NCBI GenBank assembly: GCA_012932865.1
Contig: SAXG01000019.1
Span: 186,001 to 250,000 of the forward strand
Reading direction: 5' to 3'
DNA: 64,000 nt
Source of the DNA: Amylostereum areolatum
Taxonomy: Eukaryota > Basidiomycota > Agaricomycetes > Russulales > Stereaceae
Of this stretch, positions 33,025 to 45,013 are shown one piece after another. Numbering within the stretch: the first letter of the stretch is position 1; every line of letters starts with the position of its first letter. The notes under the pieces are model-generated. The model had not been told where the DNA came from, searched no databases, and worked only from the letters and a program-made list of their open reading frames with translations. The position numbers and the translations under genes were made by a program.

Positions 33025-34846
33025 TCATATCGCCTGCACCGTGTAATCTCCCGAAACATTGTAATTCAGGTTCGGAGAGAAAGGATCCTTGAACATCAAA
33101 TCGACGGAGTCACCTTCTTGCACGGCCACGTCGAGCGGCACCATAGAGATGGCGTTGCTCTGCGCGTCCCTCGAACGCGCTGGGCGCCGGCGGATTTGCG
33201 AGTCCCCGACGAAGGTTCCAGAAGACGCGTGGCTGGAACTGGATGGGAGGAAGATCAGATAACGTGCTCGTCGTGGGAGGATATGCTGTCACATCGGGCA
33301 GCTGGGGGAACATACTCAGGCGACAGGAAGATCGAGAGGGTGCGGTACATGCGCGTCGAGCCGATTAACCTGAGCAGAAGCAGAAAATTTTCAACGATGT
33401 TTCCTAGGAGAAAGGTGAACCGAGAACGTACAGGATGACCACTAGAACGCATCAATCACAAGCCAAAGTCAAAGAGTTCAGTCAGGCGGTGCGTGAAGTT
33501 CAAGACGAACACGCACTCTCCGGTGTGAAAAACATCTGCAAGCTGCGTTAGACGCGCTGAAGAGCCCTCAATCTGGAAGAAAACTCACAAGGTTCATAGG
33601 AGCTGCGAGAGAGAAAAACAGACAGCCGTCGTGAGGCCGCAGCCCAACAATCCGCAGAGACGGACTCACTGTTCAGGTTGAGCGACAGGAAGACCACGGT
33701 CGGGACTTCTGCGACGGTCGCGAGAAAGACCCATACGACACCCTACGAGCGATGCACGTCGGTCAGTACGGACAGAAGCGCAAAACGTTCCGGGATACGC
33801 ATGACCCACCTGATGCCACAGCATCTTCCAGACCCCGGATTTTCTGGCCTCGCGGCGGCGAAAGAGACCCGCGAACATGGCGAGGAGCAGAGCAAGATCC
33901 ACGGAGAGGGACGCCACGACGTTCGGCAGGTTCTTCTCCTCTTTGGAGATGAGGCAGCTCCCGGTGAGGGGTTCCCAGACGGATTTCGCCTGCACGCAAT
34001 CGGATGAAGGTGAGCACAAATATACACATCGGTTGATGGTATCTGGACGTACGGTGATTGCGCCATGAACGAAGGCGGCGAGGTAGCCCAGCATGATGAT
34101 GCCTGCGAACAACATGACGATTTTGTTCCGGTACCAGATGGCGATGCTGGACGACGGCGTGAGAACCTGTGTTTGTTTTTATGTGGAGACGATGGGTGCA
34201 CGCACACACGTATGGCTATGAGCATGGAAGAAAGGTAGATCGAGAGGTATGCGAAGCACTGTGTATTAGGTCTCGTTAGGCAAGTGGTTGGCGATCACGG
34301 AGGAAAGGCGCACATAAACAGAGACGAGCCACGCCTACAATGGCATCAGTATTTCATCTTGACTACAAAGACAACGACGCGCACCTGGCAATTGATTTCG
34401 GAATGCACGTCAAGACCGGCGAGGATGGTCACGAACTCCGCCACCCCGCTCACTCGACAAACCAGATAGACCTGCAATTGCAAACCCAATCGTGAGGAAA
34501 GGCTGACTTACGTTGATGACGAAAGAGCGAAGGGACGAAGGGACGAAGGACGTACCAACGGTGTCCAGGACACTTTGCGTTGCTTCCTGATCAACCTCCA
34601 GTCGTAGTCGAGGTTTGTGAAGAATTCCCATCTGAAAGAAAATGGCAGCGCGATATTCAGTGATGCACATTGTACATTGGGATCAAGGGGGAGCGATATG
34701 CACAGGTAAACGCCGGCAAGGCCATGCTGTAGAAGCACAAATGACGCTGGTGCGATCGACCATCATCAGTTGTCCGCGACGCCTCAAGAGACGGACTACC
34801 CACTGCTCTGAGAGATGATCGTTGCTGGATCCTTCCAATTGATCAT
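33025..34846 (-). CDS. Multi-TM orphan membrane protein, copy 2, tail possibly damaged
   Basis: Same family as 10045-11610 and 51975-53719. It starts at ATG 34846 with MINWKDPATIISQ (copy 3 starts MVNWQDPATILAQ). The next exon gives FVLLQHGLAGVY. WEFFTNLDYDWRLIRKQRK, IAIWYRNKIVMLFAG, YLAAFVHGAITV, LFRRREARKSGVWKMLWHQ, VWVFLATVAEVPTVVFLSL and STRMYRTLSIFLSPEY follow in short exons. The last coding block (NAISMVPLDVAV, then YTVQAI, stop 33025-33027) matches the tail of copy 3. It is in a different frame from SPEYVPPAARCDS upstream, and that upstream frame meets a stop at about 33255, so there is a small indel or an unseen intron. Function unknown. Confidence 0.62.
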
Positions 34847-36722
34847 GGTAAGTAGTGAGGCTGTTCAAGAGGGACTCGACGGAGACAGATGCCCTGAAAC
34901 CTCAAAGCATATATACTCTCATCGGATGCACCGGCATAGGAGAAGCGTTTATTACACTGAACGAGCACGTCAGATGCTCCGTAGAGCCGTCGGAAATGAG
35001 AGCCAACCGTTGAATACGATACCTACTGGGGCCAACTGATATGTCCAAGTCGTTGTTTCGAAACCCCTCCCGTGGGACGTTCAGCACCGAGCGAAGGTTA
35101 TACCACGTTCGATCGCGCTAGAACGTGTCCTTGGTAACGAAGGACGTGGGTTCCTCGCCCCCGCAAGGACGCCTTTTCCAGCGGCACAATCCGATCATGG
35201 ACTCCAATGACAGAGGACTCATTGTCAGGCGGCGTAGGGACGGCCCGTGGCCTGTAGGTCATACGAGGCCAAATCGGTCAAGCTGTTGAATTTCGATGGT
35301 GGTATACCCATGCAGCTGAATTTCTGGCAGAAAATCTGCTGACAACGGTGGACGGGCACAGTATCGTGGGGATGGGGAGAGAGGTACTTAGCGGATGTCA
35401 CGAGCGTGTTGCTGCCAGCCTGCCACGAAGGTGCGTTGCTGCTATCCTGAGTCTTGACGTCAGACAGCCTTCGTCATCGCCTCCGGGACGCAACGCGGAG
35501 TCCTATAGCCTATCAGCGAGGTGAGCGTATACGTATCATAGAACAGAGAAGGAACGCACCGTTGTCTTTCTAGGTCGCATCCACTCACGCCTCGCCATCC
35601 AGCTCGCCCCTTTCATCATGCCAAGCAAGATCTCCAACACGGTGCGGGAGAAAGCCTTCGGTTGATGATGTACACACAAGAAGGGAGGGGGAAGGCACCA
35701 ATGGGGCCCAGCGCAGGCCAGGTGTGTCGATGACCAGACAGGCAAGACTTCGGTGAATGGGTATATCATTGCGGTCATCCTCACCATTGCTCGCCACGGA
35801 TTCTGGGTAATATTTGGACTGGTTTATCAGAGGAGGTAATGATCGTGCACATAACATCGTGGTCGACGCCGTGAACACAACGAAGGAGGCCGGCCGACCG
35901 TCGCCGGAGCAACTACGACGTTACTCCGAGGTGACGGACTTCCGGTGACACGCGCGACTCGTCACATCGTCGTGAATGTGACCCGACGCGTTTGCTGTGG
36001 CTGGTTGCCACGAGTCACGACGCCCGGCCCTCCTTGACGCTCCTTGACCTCACCAGCTCTACTCACGCGCGCTCCTTACTTACTTCAAACCCGTCGTACG
36101 AAGGCACGGCCTTAGCCCGTAGGAATGACCAAACGACGGTCCTCCCTTTTCCCTCGGGATCCCAAGCCCCCCGGACGTAAGGACGTCCTTCTTTCAGTCA
36201 CTCCGCCGCCTTCACATCTTCGTCACATCACAATTAAACTGGACCAACTGGAGTGCATCCCCGATTTTAGGTCAAGCCGGGCTTCATGATACCTTTTGGC
36301 GCTACGATGTCACGAATTCAACTCCCCTTCACCTCTTCACGCTCGCAGCGGAAGCCGCCACGTTCCATAACAGACGTCCCCCGCCGTCTTTATGCCACCG
36401 CATTGGCCATCGAACGCCTTTGTGATCCGCAAGGTCTTGATTGTGCTCTGAATGACCGCCCATCGCGCTCCCCTTGGTGGCCGCACACCCCTTCAGCGTC
36501 ACATCGGTTCGGCCCATCACGAGGCTCGACATGGACAATGCATTCTCCGCCGCCGTCACAGTCTCGAGTGGCGTCGCAGATCGCCGCAACAACGGGCCCT
36601 TCTACGCGTGGTGTGCACTTATATAGTGCGTGTCGGGTCGGCCAGCTCCCCCTCTCACTTGCTTCCGCACCGGCGAACCTCCCCCTCTCCCTTCTCCCGC
36701 CCTTTGTCCCTTCCTGTCAGTC
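34847..36722. other. 1.9-kb spacer, nothing recognised
   Basis: No open frame with domain resemblance on either strand. The 36286-36726 frame overlaps the BTB start and is composition-driven. The last 120 bases, with tatatagtgcg at about 36620, are a likely promoter for the BTB gene. Confidence 0.45.
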
Positions 36723-37815
36723 ATGACCATCTCGTCCGATCACCCATCTCGCCGCACCCACGCCCACGAAGAAGAAATTGAAGAGTCGCCGACTCATTGC
36801 CACGATCTTTGGTTTCAGGACGGGAACGTGGTCGTCATCGCGTATGACGTTGCGTTCAAGGTCTACCGCGGCATCCTCGAACGTGAATCTACCGTCTTTC
36901 GAAAAATCTTCTCCTCCCCCATGCACGATGGCCGATACAAGGCTCCCACTTACCAAGGCTGCCCCGTCATCCGACTTCCCCACAACCCCGACGACGTCGC
37001 CATGGTCCTCCGCCGCCTGTGCGGTGTCGATCGGTGAGCATCTTCGAAACGCCCTCTCCCCAATGAGCTTCATTTGATAGTCCACAAGGTACGAACCGGT
37101 TCTCCGGTTCGACAAACTTCGCCCGCTCCTCTTCCTGGGCAAGGAATTCCAAATCCCGGGCCTTTGGGACGAAGCCGTCGCCCGCCTCGTCACCCTCTTC
37201 CCCCCGACCCTCGAAGCCTACGACGCCCTGACCGAGCGCGGCGGTCCCCCGCCCTTCGTCTTCCCGCACGACCAGAAGCTGACGCGGTTCGACTACTCCG
37301 TCGCGCGCCTGGCGTTCGAGTTCCAGCTGCGCTCGATCCTGCCGCTCGCGCTGTACAGCCTCGCGGCGGACGAGCCCGTCGCGCTGCTCGAGCTCATGGA
37401 CGAGCACGCGCGCGCGGCGACGCCGTACGACATGTCCGTGATCCAGGCGTGCTACGTCGGGCGCGAGGCCCTCGCGTACCAGCGGAAGAACCACACGCTC
37501 GCGTTCTTCGACGGCGCGCTCAGCCCCGCGTGCGCGAGCCCCGTCGAGTGTGGTGCGGCGCTCAAGGGCGTGCGGGAGCATGCGAGGTCCGCGCGGGTGC
37601 TGGCGGAGACGCGCACGGACGCGCTCGAGGATCTGTCGGAGTATATCGAGGAGGAACTCGCGTGGCAGACGTGCGAGGCGTGCACGGCGTTCTTCAAGGC
37701 GAGGCATTTGGAGGGGAGGAGGAAGGTGTTTGCGGAGCTTGGGTCGGGGACGTGTTTCGACGTTGATTTTTATTTCGGGCCTATCGGAGCGCCGACTGTT
37801 CCTCCTGGTGAGTGA
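36723..37815 (+). CDS. BTB/POZ-domain protein
   Basis: Two exons, 36723-37033 and 37089-37815, with an intron 37034-37088 (GTGAGC donor) that joins GVDR to YEPVLRF in frame. The protein is about 345 aa. Residues about 25-110 are the BTB fold: HDLWFQDGNVVVIAYDVAF, the conserved KVYRGIL, FRKIF, then GCPVIRLPHNPDDVAMVLRRL. An alpha-helical C-terminal part follows with a C-x2-C pair (CEACTAF). Such proteins are numerous in Agaricomycetes and may be Cul3 adaptors or nuclear cofactors (family knowledge). GC content rises strongly in the second exon. It is the intact relative of the broken gene at 30899-32627. Confidence 0.88.
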
Positions 37816-38339
37816 TACTTTACTTGACTCTATAGGTGCGTGCGTGCTGACGGAGGCTCTGTATGCAGTGCCTGTTCATTGACCAGACTGCCGGACGACT
37901 GGACGCATATAATTATACGGTATCACTAGCTCTTTCTTCTCCCTTCTTCACTTGTATGTTCTTGGTTAATAGGATACCCTACATTTATTCGTCACCGCTG
38001 TTCATTTTCTGCATCTCTGCTGTCCTGCTGAAGTGACGTCACAGGCAGGAGGAGAACAATCTGAGCGTGGGAACCCGATGCTCCGGAAACCCGCGCGCCG
38101 TCGCCGCCGCTTTTCTTCGTGCTCGACCTCCACCCAGCCTCCACCATAGGCGTCTCTCCCCGTCTTTCCTTTCGCTTTCAATCTCGTGAATAGGCGCATA
38201 TATCCATCCATTCAGCGCTCAGTCTCTGGTCCAGCGTTTCTCGTTCCAGGCGCCTTCTTCGTTGCTGTCCTTTGTCCTCGCGCGGCCGCATACATCCACC
38301 TCCTCAAGAAACCATTCAAAACCCTCCGTCCCCCGGCCG
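37816..38339. other. Spacer, homeodomain gene upstream region
   Basis: No gene; the BTB 3' end and presumed promoter of the homeodomain gene. There is AT-rich sequence at 37905-37990 and a tgacgtcac (CRE-like palindrome) at 38034-38042. Confidence 0.4.
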
Positions 38340-39775
38340 ATGATGCAAGAACTCTTCACCTTCCTTCGCCCTCATCACATCACCGAGCTGAAGCAGATTT
38401 GGGATGCAACGCCGGCAGTGCCCTCGTTGTCCTCACGCCAGGCTTGGGCGCTCGCGCGCAACCTCAAGCCCGCGCCGGTGCACGTCTGGTTCTGGCATCG
38501 CAAGACGAAGCTTTTGAAATCCGGGAGAACCACGGGATTCGAGGAGGGTTACGAGCTGCCGGTAGGAGATCCTGCGGAGCCGATGCTGGTGGACGAGGAG
38601 GACGGGAGGGAGAGGAAGAGGCAGAGGCCGGATGAGGGAGGTGAGTGTGGTGATGAGGAGGGAGAGGGAGAGGAAGAGGAAGAGATGCAGAGGCCGCGGA
38701 CGCGCGCGTGGAGGCGCATACATCCACTCCCTGAAGACGAGGAGGACGGAGGCGATACGGAGGACGAGGAGGACGACACCTCGTCCACGCTCGGTTCTGA
38801 CGACGCATCCACGGACTCATCGTTTGGCTCACCTCCACCTTTCGAATACCCGGAACTCTCGCTGGACCATCTACACCCTTCTTTAGCTTCAGCACCGAAG
38901 AGCGTAGACTTGGACTCTGGCTTGGTCGGCGGGCCGTTCTGGACGGACGAGGGCGGCGCATATACTCTGTTCGGCTCGAGCACTGACTCTCGATTCCTCT
39001 CCTCGGACCCGGCTTCGTCTCCTGCCCCGTCGCTCTCGCCCCTTCCTAACTCTCTACAGAGCCTCTCGCACCTCTCTTCACCATCGTCCTCGGAATTCAC
39101 GCAAAGCGCGGCTGGCGACTGCTCGTGCGCGTGGTGCGTGCCCTTCGACGGTAGGACGCTTCCGCTTATCACCCACTCTCCTCACGCTCGAGCGCGCATA
39201 TAGACGATCCAGATACAAAGCCCCTCCATCCCGACCCATTCGCCGCTCCAGTTGGCTTCTGGGACGACGTCTGCATGGTGCCACAAGCCGAGCTCGACCG
39301 GATGAAGGCGTCCTTGGTGGACTCTGGGCTGATCCCTGCCCCCGACCCCCCCTTGGATGCGGCTTTGCAAACGACGGAAGCGCGAGAGCGTGAGGACATA
39401 ATGGGCTCGAAAAACGCGGAGATGGAGACGGTTGAGGAGCCGGACGAGGACGGATCCTGTTCGGACACGACGCTCGTGGACCTCTCCGTGCCTTCGCCCA
39501 CGCCTTCCTCGTCGTCGCCTACACCCTCGTCCTCCCCTCCGGCTCCTGCTTCAACCACAACCACGAAGAAGGCTCGACGCATCTACTTCGGGAACGACGA
39601 CGACGAGCACAGGATGGAGGAGCGGGCGACGCAGAGACTGGTTATGACCGAGACGGAGGAGAAGGAGGTGCTGGTTGCGATCGCGGCTTTGGGGCGAGGG
39701 CGGGGGATAAGGAGGGAGAGTGCGCTGGACGAGGTGGCGGATCGGTTGTATGGGTGGGCGTTGCGGAACCTTTGA
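38340..39775 (+). CDS. Homeodomain protein
   Basis: Putative DNA-binding transcription factor of 460 aa. Exons 38340-39150 and 39204-39775, joined in frame (PFDG to DDPDTKP). Residues about 8-62 fit a homeodomain: helix 1 HHITELKQIWDA, helix 2 SSRQAWALARNL, and recognition helix PAPVHVWFWHRKTKLLK with the invariant W-F-x-x-R pattern, although residue 51 of the domain is His rather than the usual Asn (WFWHRK for WFQNRR). The rest is low-complexity: an acidic Glu/Asp stretch (38630-38790) and Ser/Pro-rich segments that could be activation regions. The start at 38340 was chosen because it directly precedes the domain; the frame is open from 38262. It lies 250 bp outside the KDZ transposon and is not paired with a second homeodomain gene as at a mating-type A locus. 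Confidence 0.78.
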
Positions 39776-40021
39776 CTCTACTTCTGTGCGGACGCGGATG
39801 CCGATGGACTGCGGGGACTTCGTTGGTCGATCGCGGACTCGTTGGCCGACTATCTGTAGCCTTTCTTGGACGGGCTCATTGCCATGTATCGTTAGCTTTT
39901 TTGGTGCTTCAATTGTATGGGTGCTCCTGCGGGAGTTTCGGCTCTTGGGAGTGCGGCTTCGACGCGCTCGTCACATCGGTGACCTTATGTGACTGGACGT
40001 GTCAGTCACGATCAAGACGGC

Positions 40022-40031
40022 GGCAGCCGCG
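40022..40031 (+). repeat. Left copy of a 10-bp direct repeat (target-site duplication)
   Basis: GGCAGCCGCG occurs here and at 50455-50464 in the same orientation, immediately outside the matching ends of the KDZ element. Confidence 0.7.
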
Positions 40032-40059
40032 GGAGCGTAAAGATTTTGAACGGGGGCGC

Positions 40060-40230
40060 CATGTGGCGGCGTGGCGTGGCGGCGTGGCGGCATGGCGTGG
40101 CGCGTGTAAACTGAAACCGTGAAACTTAAGACAACCGCCATGGCGCCATGGCGCATCCTTTCTTTAAGTTTCTTTTCTTTTCTTTAAGTTTCTAAGGCAT
40201 CCAGCGCCATGGCGCCATGGCGGCGAGACC
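40060..40230 (+). repeat. Left subterminal palindrome array of the KDZ element
   Basis: A diverged block of GTGGCG units (40062-40102) is followed by two clusters of overlapping CGCCATGGCG palindromes (about 40136-40154 and 40204-40222, two palindromes each), separated by pyrimidine-rich tttctttaagttt repeats. The array is mirrored at 50258-50412. Such subterminal repeats are typical transposase-binding sites (inference), and every palindrome holds two CpGs. Confidence 0.85.
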
Positions 40231-40249
40231 TCGTGCGCAGTGCACCATA

Positions 40250-40262
40250 CAATATATATAGA
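40250..40262 (+). promoter_or_regulatory. TATA box for the zinc-finger gene, inside the element's left end
   Basis: A caatatatatagac motif lies about 35 nt upstream of the ATG at 40293, directly after the last palindrome cluster. The transposase gene at the other end has the mirror arrangement. Confidence 0.6.
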
Positions 40263-40292
40263 CTCACTCTGCACGTCGTTGTTCTCTCGTGA

Positions 40293-43089
40293 ATGCCCCC
40301 TCCCCCACAGGGTCCCTGCGACCTTTGTGGCGGCGTTGTCGACCCTTTCCTTACCGTCAACATCGGATCATCGACTCCGCAGAACCGTGGACGTATCCAG
40401 CGTCGGGTACGCCTTCTTATCGTCCGTTTACGCACTCCAGCCCGGCATGCTTATACGTCTGTGACCCTTCTGCTTCCAGTGTTCGGGTTCGGGCTGTCCC
40501 TTCACCATCTTCTATACTCCTCAAATTCAATCCGATAACCCTCAGGACGCTTTTCGTGAAGCAGAGGCAATAACAAAGCTCATCAACAGCGACCCGTCAT
40601 CTTCAACATTCTTTGCCTACTTTCCCCAACACGACACTACTACGTCCTCTCCCTCATCTACATTTTCTGGACCCCATTCGTCGTCTACACGACCTTCTGC
40701 GAAGCCATTCCAACGTCGTGTCTCTTATCACAGACGCACTGGTACGTGTATTCTTCATGATCACTATATTCTATCTAACCCTGAGTCATTGCTCTCGCTC
40801 ATAGTTTCTATGAGCGACCTCGATCCCTCACTCTGCGTTAACCGCCACAAGGGACTCTGCACTAGCAGGAGCAAGAAGTTTGCGAAGGACCTACAATGTC
40901 GCCATAATCGATGTAGCCCCTGCTGTATCAAAGATGCTCACGTTCTCGGGCCATGTGACGTGCCTAAGCACCGTCCCGCCAAAGTTGTTCGGGCTTTGAC
41001 TTCTTCTGATAATACTCCCTATCCGTCTTCGTCCACTGCTGCATCTTCCACCTCCGTTTCGAAGGCTACCTCAAGTTCATCGGCATCGGCGTCCAGAACG
41101 CTCGCTCATCCGGTCCAGAATACATGGACCCAGGTATCAGAAGGAGTCATTGCCGATCGGAAGCGTGTAGTCGGCGAACGTCAGGCTGAAACAGCGAGAA
41201 AGCGAGAGATTACGATCAAGGTTTGGCGTCAGGTGCGTGCGTTCCACAATACGGTTTGTGGGTGTACTAACTCTCCTCTCTAGGCAGGTGTTGGCCCCGA
41301 CACAATACAAGAGCCAGTTCCATTCTACCCTATATTCAAGCTCGACGATTCCAGCGCGTCAGGACTCCTCTTTCCACCCTCCTCTACACCGTCTATGCGC
41401 CTCTGTGCGCAGATCTTTGCTCCGGAGAAGCGTACATGGGTAATCACGGCGGCCGGGGCATCGAGAACGCTGTCTGGTGCAGAGACCGAACTCCTTATCC
41501 GTGCAATGCCGAACGGCATCGGCGGGCCTTACCTTCAGGATCAAGACTGCCTAGAGTTGCCCCCATACGCGCGTTCAAAGAAACGCGCGCATTCTCCCTC
41601 AGACCCATCTGAACAGCCACCTCTGAAGCGAGTCCCGTCTTCCCCAATCCCGTCTTCCCCTGTTCCAGCTTCTCCACCTCTTCCCTGTCGAAAAGGTAGC
41701 TTGCGACGCATCATGTCATCTCCTGGGCCTGTCAGAAGCGATGGTAGCGGCGGATCGACACTTCTCAGGGTGGACCCGCGTGCACGCGCCCCAGCGGACA
41801 CGGCCAGGTTGTCGGTGGTTGCGCGCCTAGGCATTCAGGATCTGGCACAAAACGACTGGCTCCCATCTATCCTTGAGTTTGAAGAGGTATGCGTGCTATG
41901 TCAGTTGATATCCCAGTATATGGTTTCTCACCCCTTTCTTTTGTGCCAGGGCGACACCGAGATCGACAATCCAGAAGTGAAGCCTCCCAGCCCAACGACA
42001 GCTTCGTGCGTGGACCATGCTATTTCGACAAATGACGCAGTGGAAGGCGCTGCGGTATTGCCTTCAGCGGCTGTGGCTACGACGCCCACACCCACTACGA
42101 TGCCCACACCCCCACCAACCATTCCGATCCACATCCCCTCCGATGCCCATCTCCAGGATACCCCTTCCGAATCCCCGTCGCCTATCGTAACATCTCGGCG
42201 TTTCAACTCTCGCTCCCGTTCGAGTTCCTCGACAACCCTCAAATTCCCTTCCGAGTTCTCCTTTTCCGCGATCTGGAAGGGCGTCGAGGAAGTCAATAAG
42301 GCAGTTGTGGTGGAGCCAAAGAAGGGAGGGCCGAGGGAGACCCAGTCTAGCGCGGTCCTCAGGGTTTTTGGCTTGAGGACGTGTGGGGCGTCGACCTTCC
42401 GATATGTTGTGCAGGTTCTCCACATGGGATCACCAGCGACCTGGAAGCGTTACCTTGCTTTGGGCTCGTCTACAGCGGCAGCATTTGGGAACTACCGACA
42501 CGAGGTACGCGGCGCATCCCCGGACGCAAAACTTCCCTGGGAGGATGGGGGGGTGGCACTTGACTCAGCAGGATCTCCGGCCTCATCGGCGTCGCCCTCC
42601 CCACCTCCCCAACTGTTTTATGAGGGCGCTGCTCTCCCCTCACCATCATCCTCCCTTTCTGGCACCACTTCAATGTCTTCTCCAGCCCTCCCATCCCAGA
42701 TAGAAGAGTCTTCCGGTATCTCGTCGCCTGCCAACGCGATTCTCTCAAATACTCGGAACGGCTCCCTTTCAGGTCCCGACACCTTCACCAACCTTGGAGG
42801 AGCGCACGGTGTAGCATTTGATTACGCCGCTACTCAATCTTTCGGCGATCTGTTCGCCCTTCTAGATGGCACAGCCATCGCCCCGTCGTCGATGGACGAT
42901 GCGGCTCTGTTTGCGGACGACATGGCTCCACGTACTAGTACAGACAATCTACTACATACACACACAGAAATCTCCACCTTTTCTCCCACAGGCGACTCCG
43001 TTCCAATCGAAGACTGGCAGCCATGGGATTATGGTGCTTTCATCCCTACTCCTAACACTCTCCAAGCCATTAACGAAGCTATCTCTTAA
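40293..43089 (+). CDS. GRF-like zinc-finger protein carried by the KDZ element
   Basis: Large protein with two Cys-rich modules. Exon 1 (40293-40406) and exon 2 (40480-40741) join as CDLCGG, then FLTVN, NRGR and CSGSGCPFTIF. This is the GRF zinc-finger layout: C-x2-C, a basic NxGR, then C-x4-C-x-F. Exon 3 (40805-41232) has a second cluster: CVNRHKGLC, LQCRHNRCSPCC and CDVPKH. After the intron 41233-41283 comes FYPIFKLDD and ARIFAPE-type sequence, then long Ser/Pro/Thr-rich regions. The tail is SVPIEDWQPWDYGAFIP, stop 43087-43089. An in-frame 63-nt intron is likely at 41889-41951. Likely a nucleic-acid-binding cargo protein; whether it helps transposition is unknown. Confidence 0.65.
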
Positions 43090-43929
43090 TCCATCCTGTC
43101 TTGACCTTAGATACTACATCCCCCCCCCGCGTATATTATGTATCTTAGTTGCACATAATTCTAGAGATCCATAATACAGAAGTTTTTCATACCCCACCAA
43201 CATGCACTTCACTTCCGAAGCATCTCGGCCGTCTCCATTTTTCTCTTGCTGTTGCCTCTTGCATCCAACACGGCCCTCTGCGTGGTGTCGTGCGATGCAC
43301 GCATCAACAAGAACTTTGCCATCGTGCGCGTTCGACTTCAGCTCGCAACAACGCACGCATCCGCTCCCTCAACGTACAGCAAGCAATGTGGAGGATGGGG
43401 AAATAAAAGCGGATAGTGGAGAACAAGAGGATAAAGGTCTGTGATCAGCCGCACTCCCCTCACACACTCACACTTTCCTCTACCTCCCGCGACGATTTCC
43501 TCCCGCCACAGACCACGACACAGACCTCTCGCAAGCACGAGACGGACGGCGCGCACGGGACGAGACGCGTTACAGCTCCCCGCAAAGTTGTCATCGCTGT
43601 CGGCATGCGCAGGGGCAACCGCCCACTCGTTGCAAGCCCCAGCATCCCCGCAAGCCGTACACGACGTTCCACACGTATGCGCGTGCATCGTATGACACGG
43701 CGTCAGGTGTCGCGATGGCGTGTGTTGGCCGTGAAGGTAGGCCATGGATTCTAGCAGAAGGTCAGCCGTCGACAGTTACAGAAGGAACGATGGCTGACCG
43801 CCTCTCTTTCCAACAGATTGCCCTGCCGTCCCCAAGTCCCTCCGCCATCGCCACTGCCTTCCATCCCCAGCCCACCTCTCCTCCATGTTTCTCAGTGGTT
43901 GTCGTCGCAGCACGACCGCTGCAGGGACC
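43090..43929. other. Spacer between convergent cargo genes
   Basis: Frames here are short and look like composition effects. It lies between the 3' ends of the zinc-finger and bHLH genes, so it should hold two terminators. A run of c at 43119-43128 follows the zinc-finger stop codon. Confidence 0.4.
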
Positions 43930-45013
43930 CTAGCGCCGTGGGCAGGAACCGGGGATACTGAATCGGGGGGATGCATACATCTCTGTGAAGCCCGCCTCGA
44001 GCAGCCTCCGCACGTCCGCGTCCTCCCAGAATACGAGCTTCTCCTTGGCCCTGCCCGGCTGCAGCTGCTTCAACACTGGCTGCGCCGTGTACCGCGCCCG
44101 CGGCGGCGGCGGGATGTACTCGGACATGGCCGCACGCTGCCCGGCGGTGTTGAGCATGAGCGCCTCGTTAACCCTGCGCCGCGGACAAAAGCATCAGTTA
44201 GGACGGGTGCAGAGAGAGGAGCCGAGAGCGGCGAGTGACTCACCCTTGAAGGCGCCGGGTCTCGTTCTCCGCGTTCTGAAGCCGTGTCTGCAGCTGCTGC
44301 TGCGTCATCTCGAGGTACTTGATGTCGCTCGTCGCTCGGTGGAGGAACGAGACCTTGCTCGATTTCTGGTTCGACACCGGGAGGACGTCCTTGAGACGGC
44401 GGTAACCGTCCCGAAGCTCGTCGCGCCTCCTTTGCTCCGACTCGATGCGCTGACGGCGGATCTCCTCGCAGCGACTAAGGGCCCTAGGGAACGGATTAGC
44501 AGAAAAGAGAAAAGGGAAGGATCAATGAAAAGATGTGTATGTACACCTTATTGGAGCCGCTGCTGGGGAAGCTGGGGATCGGCGCAAAATCGTCATTGTC
44601 GTCCGAAAAGTCCTCCTGCTTGGCCGCGCGCCGCTTGCGGGCCATGGCACTATGGGTGATGCGTGGGGAGATGGCGATGGGGTTGTAGCGGTGGGAGCGG
44701 GGAATGGCGGCAAGGGAGGGCGAGTGGGTTCCAGAGCCACGGCGGGTTCCGCCCAATTGCATGCTGCCCGAAGACATGTTGCCGGTGCTGAGGAGGTTGG
44801 GGCGGATGCCGCTGTTCATGGGAGTAGTGTGGGGGCGGGCGGAGCTGGTCGTGGTCGTGTACGAAGGACCGGAGAAGGTGTACTCGGTCATGGGGTTGAC
44901 GAGATTGAGCCCGGTGAAGCTGAGGTGGGGGGACAACACTAAAAGGAGAGGATGATGTCAGAGGCGGAGGGAATAAACAGAGATGGAAATAGGTACGTAC
45001 AGTGCATGGGCAT
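43930..45013 (-). CDS. bHLH transcription factor inside the KDZ element
   Basis: Starts MPMH at ATG 45013, splices to LLSPHLSFTGLNLVNP, and then an N-terminal Ser/Thr/Pro-rich region ending SSGSNK at about 44550. After an intron the domain follows: RRQRIESEQRRRDELRDGY is a classic basic region with the E-box-contacting Glu and paired Arg, then RRLKDVLPV (helix 1), a loop with NQKSSK, and VSFLHRATSDIKYLE (helix 2), running into coiled-coil QQQLQTRLQNAENETRRLQ. After another intron the end is QRAAMSEYIPPPPRARYTAQ, stopping at 43930-43932. It is a DNA-binding dimeric regulator (family knowledge). It is head-to-head with the TET/JBP gene, sharing about 400 bp of upstream sequence. A start further upstream cannot be excluded. 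Confidence 0.8.

Noticed and set aside
36286..36726. 146-codon frame before the BTB gene
   Set aside because: It overlaps the BTB start codon and is Ser/Pro/Arg-rich from promoter sequence; no family resemblance.
38340..39775. Homeodomain gene as a mating-type A (HD1/HD2) locus
   Set aside because: Only one homeodomain gene is present. There is no divergent partner and no MIP or beta-flanking gene nearby, and the domain sits unusually at the extreme N-terminus.
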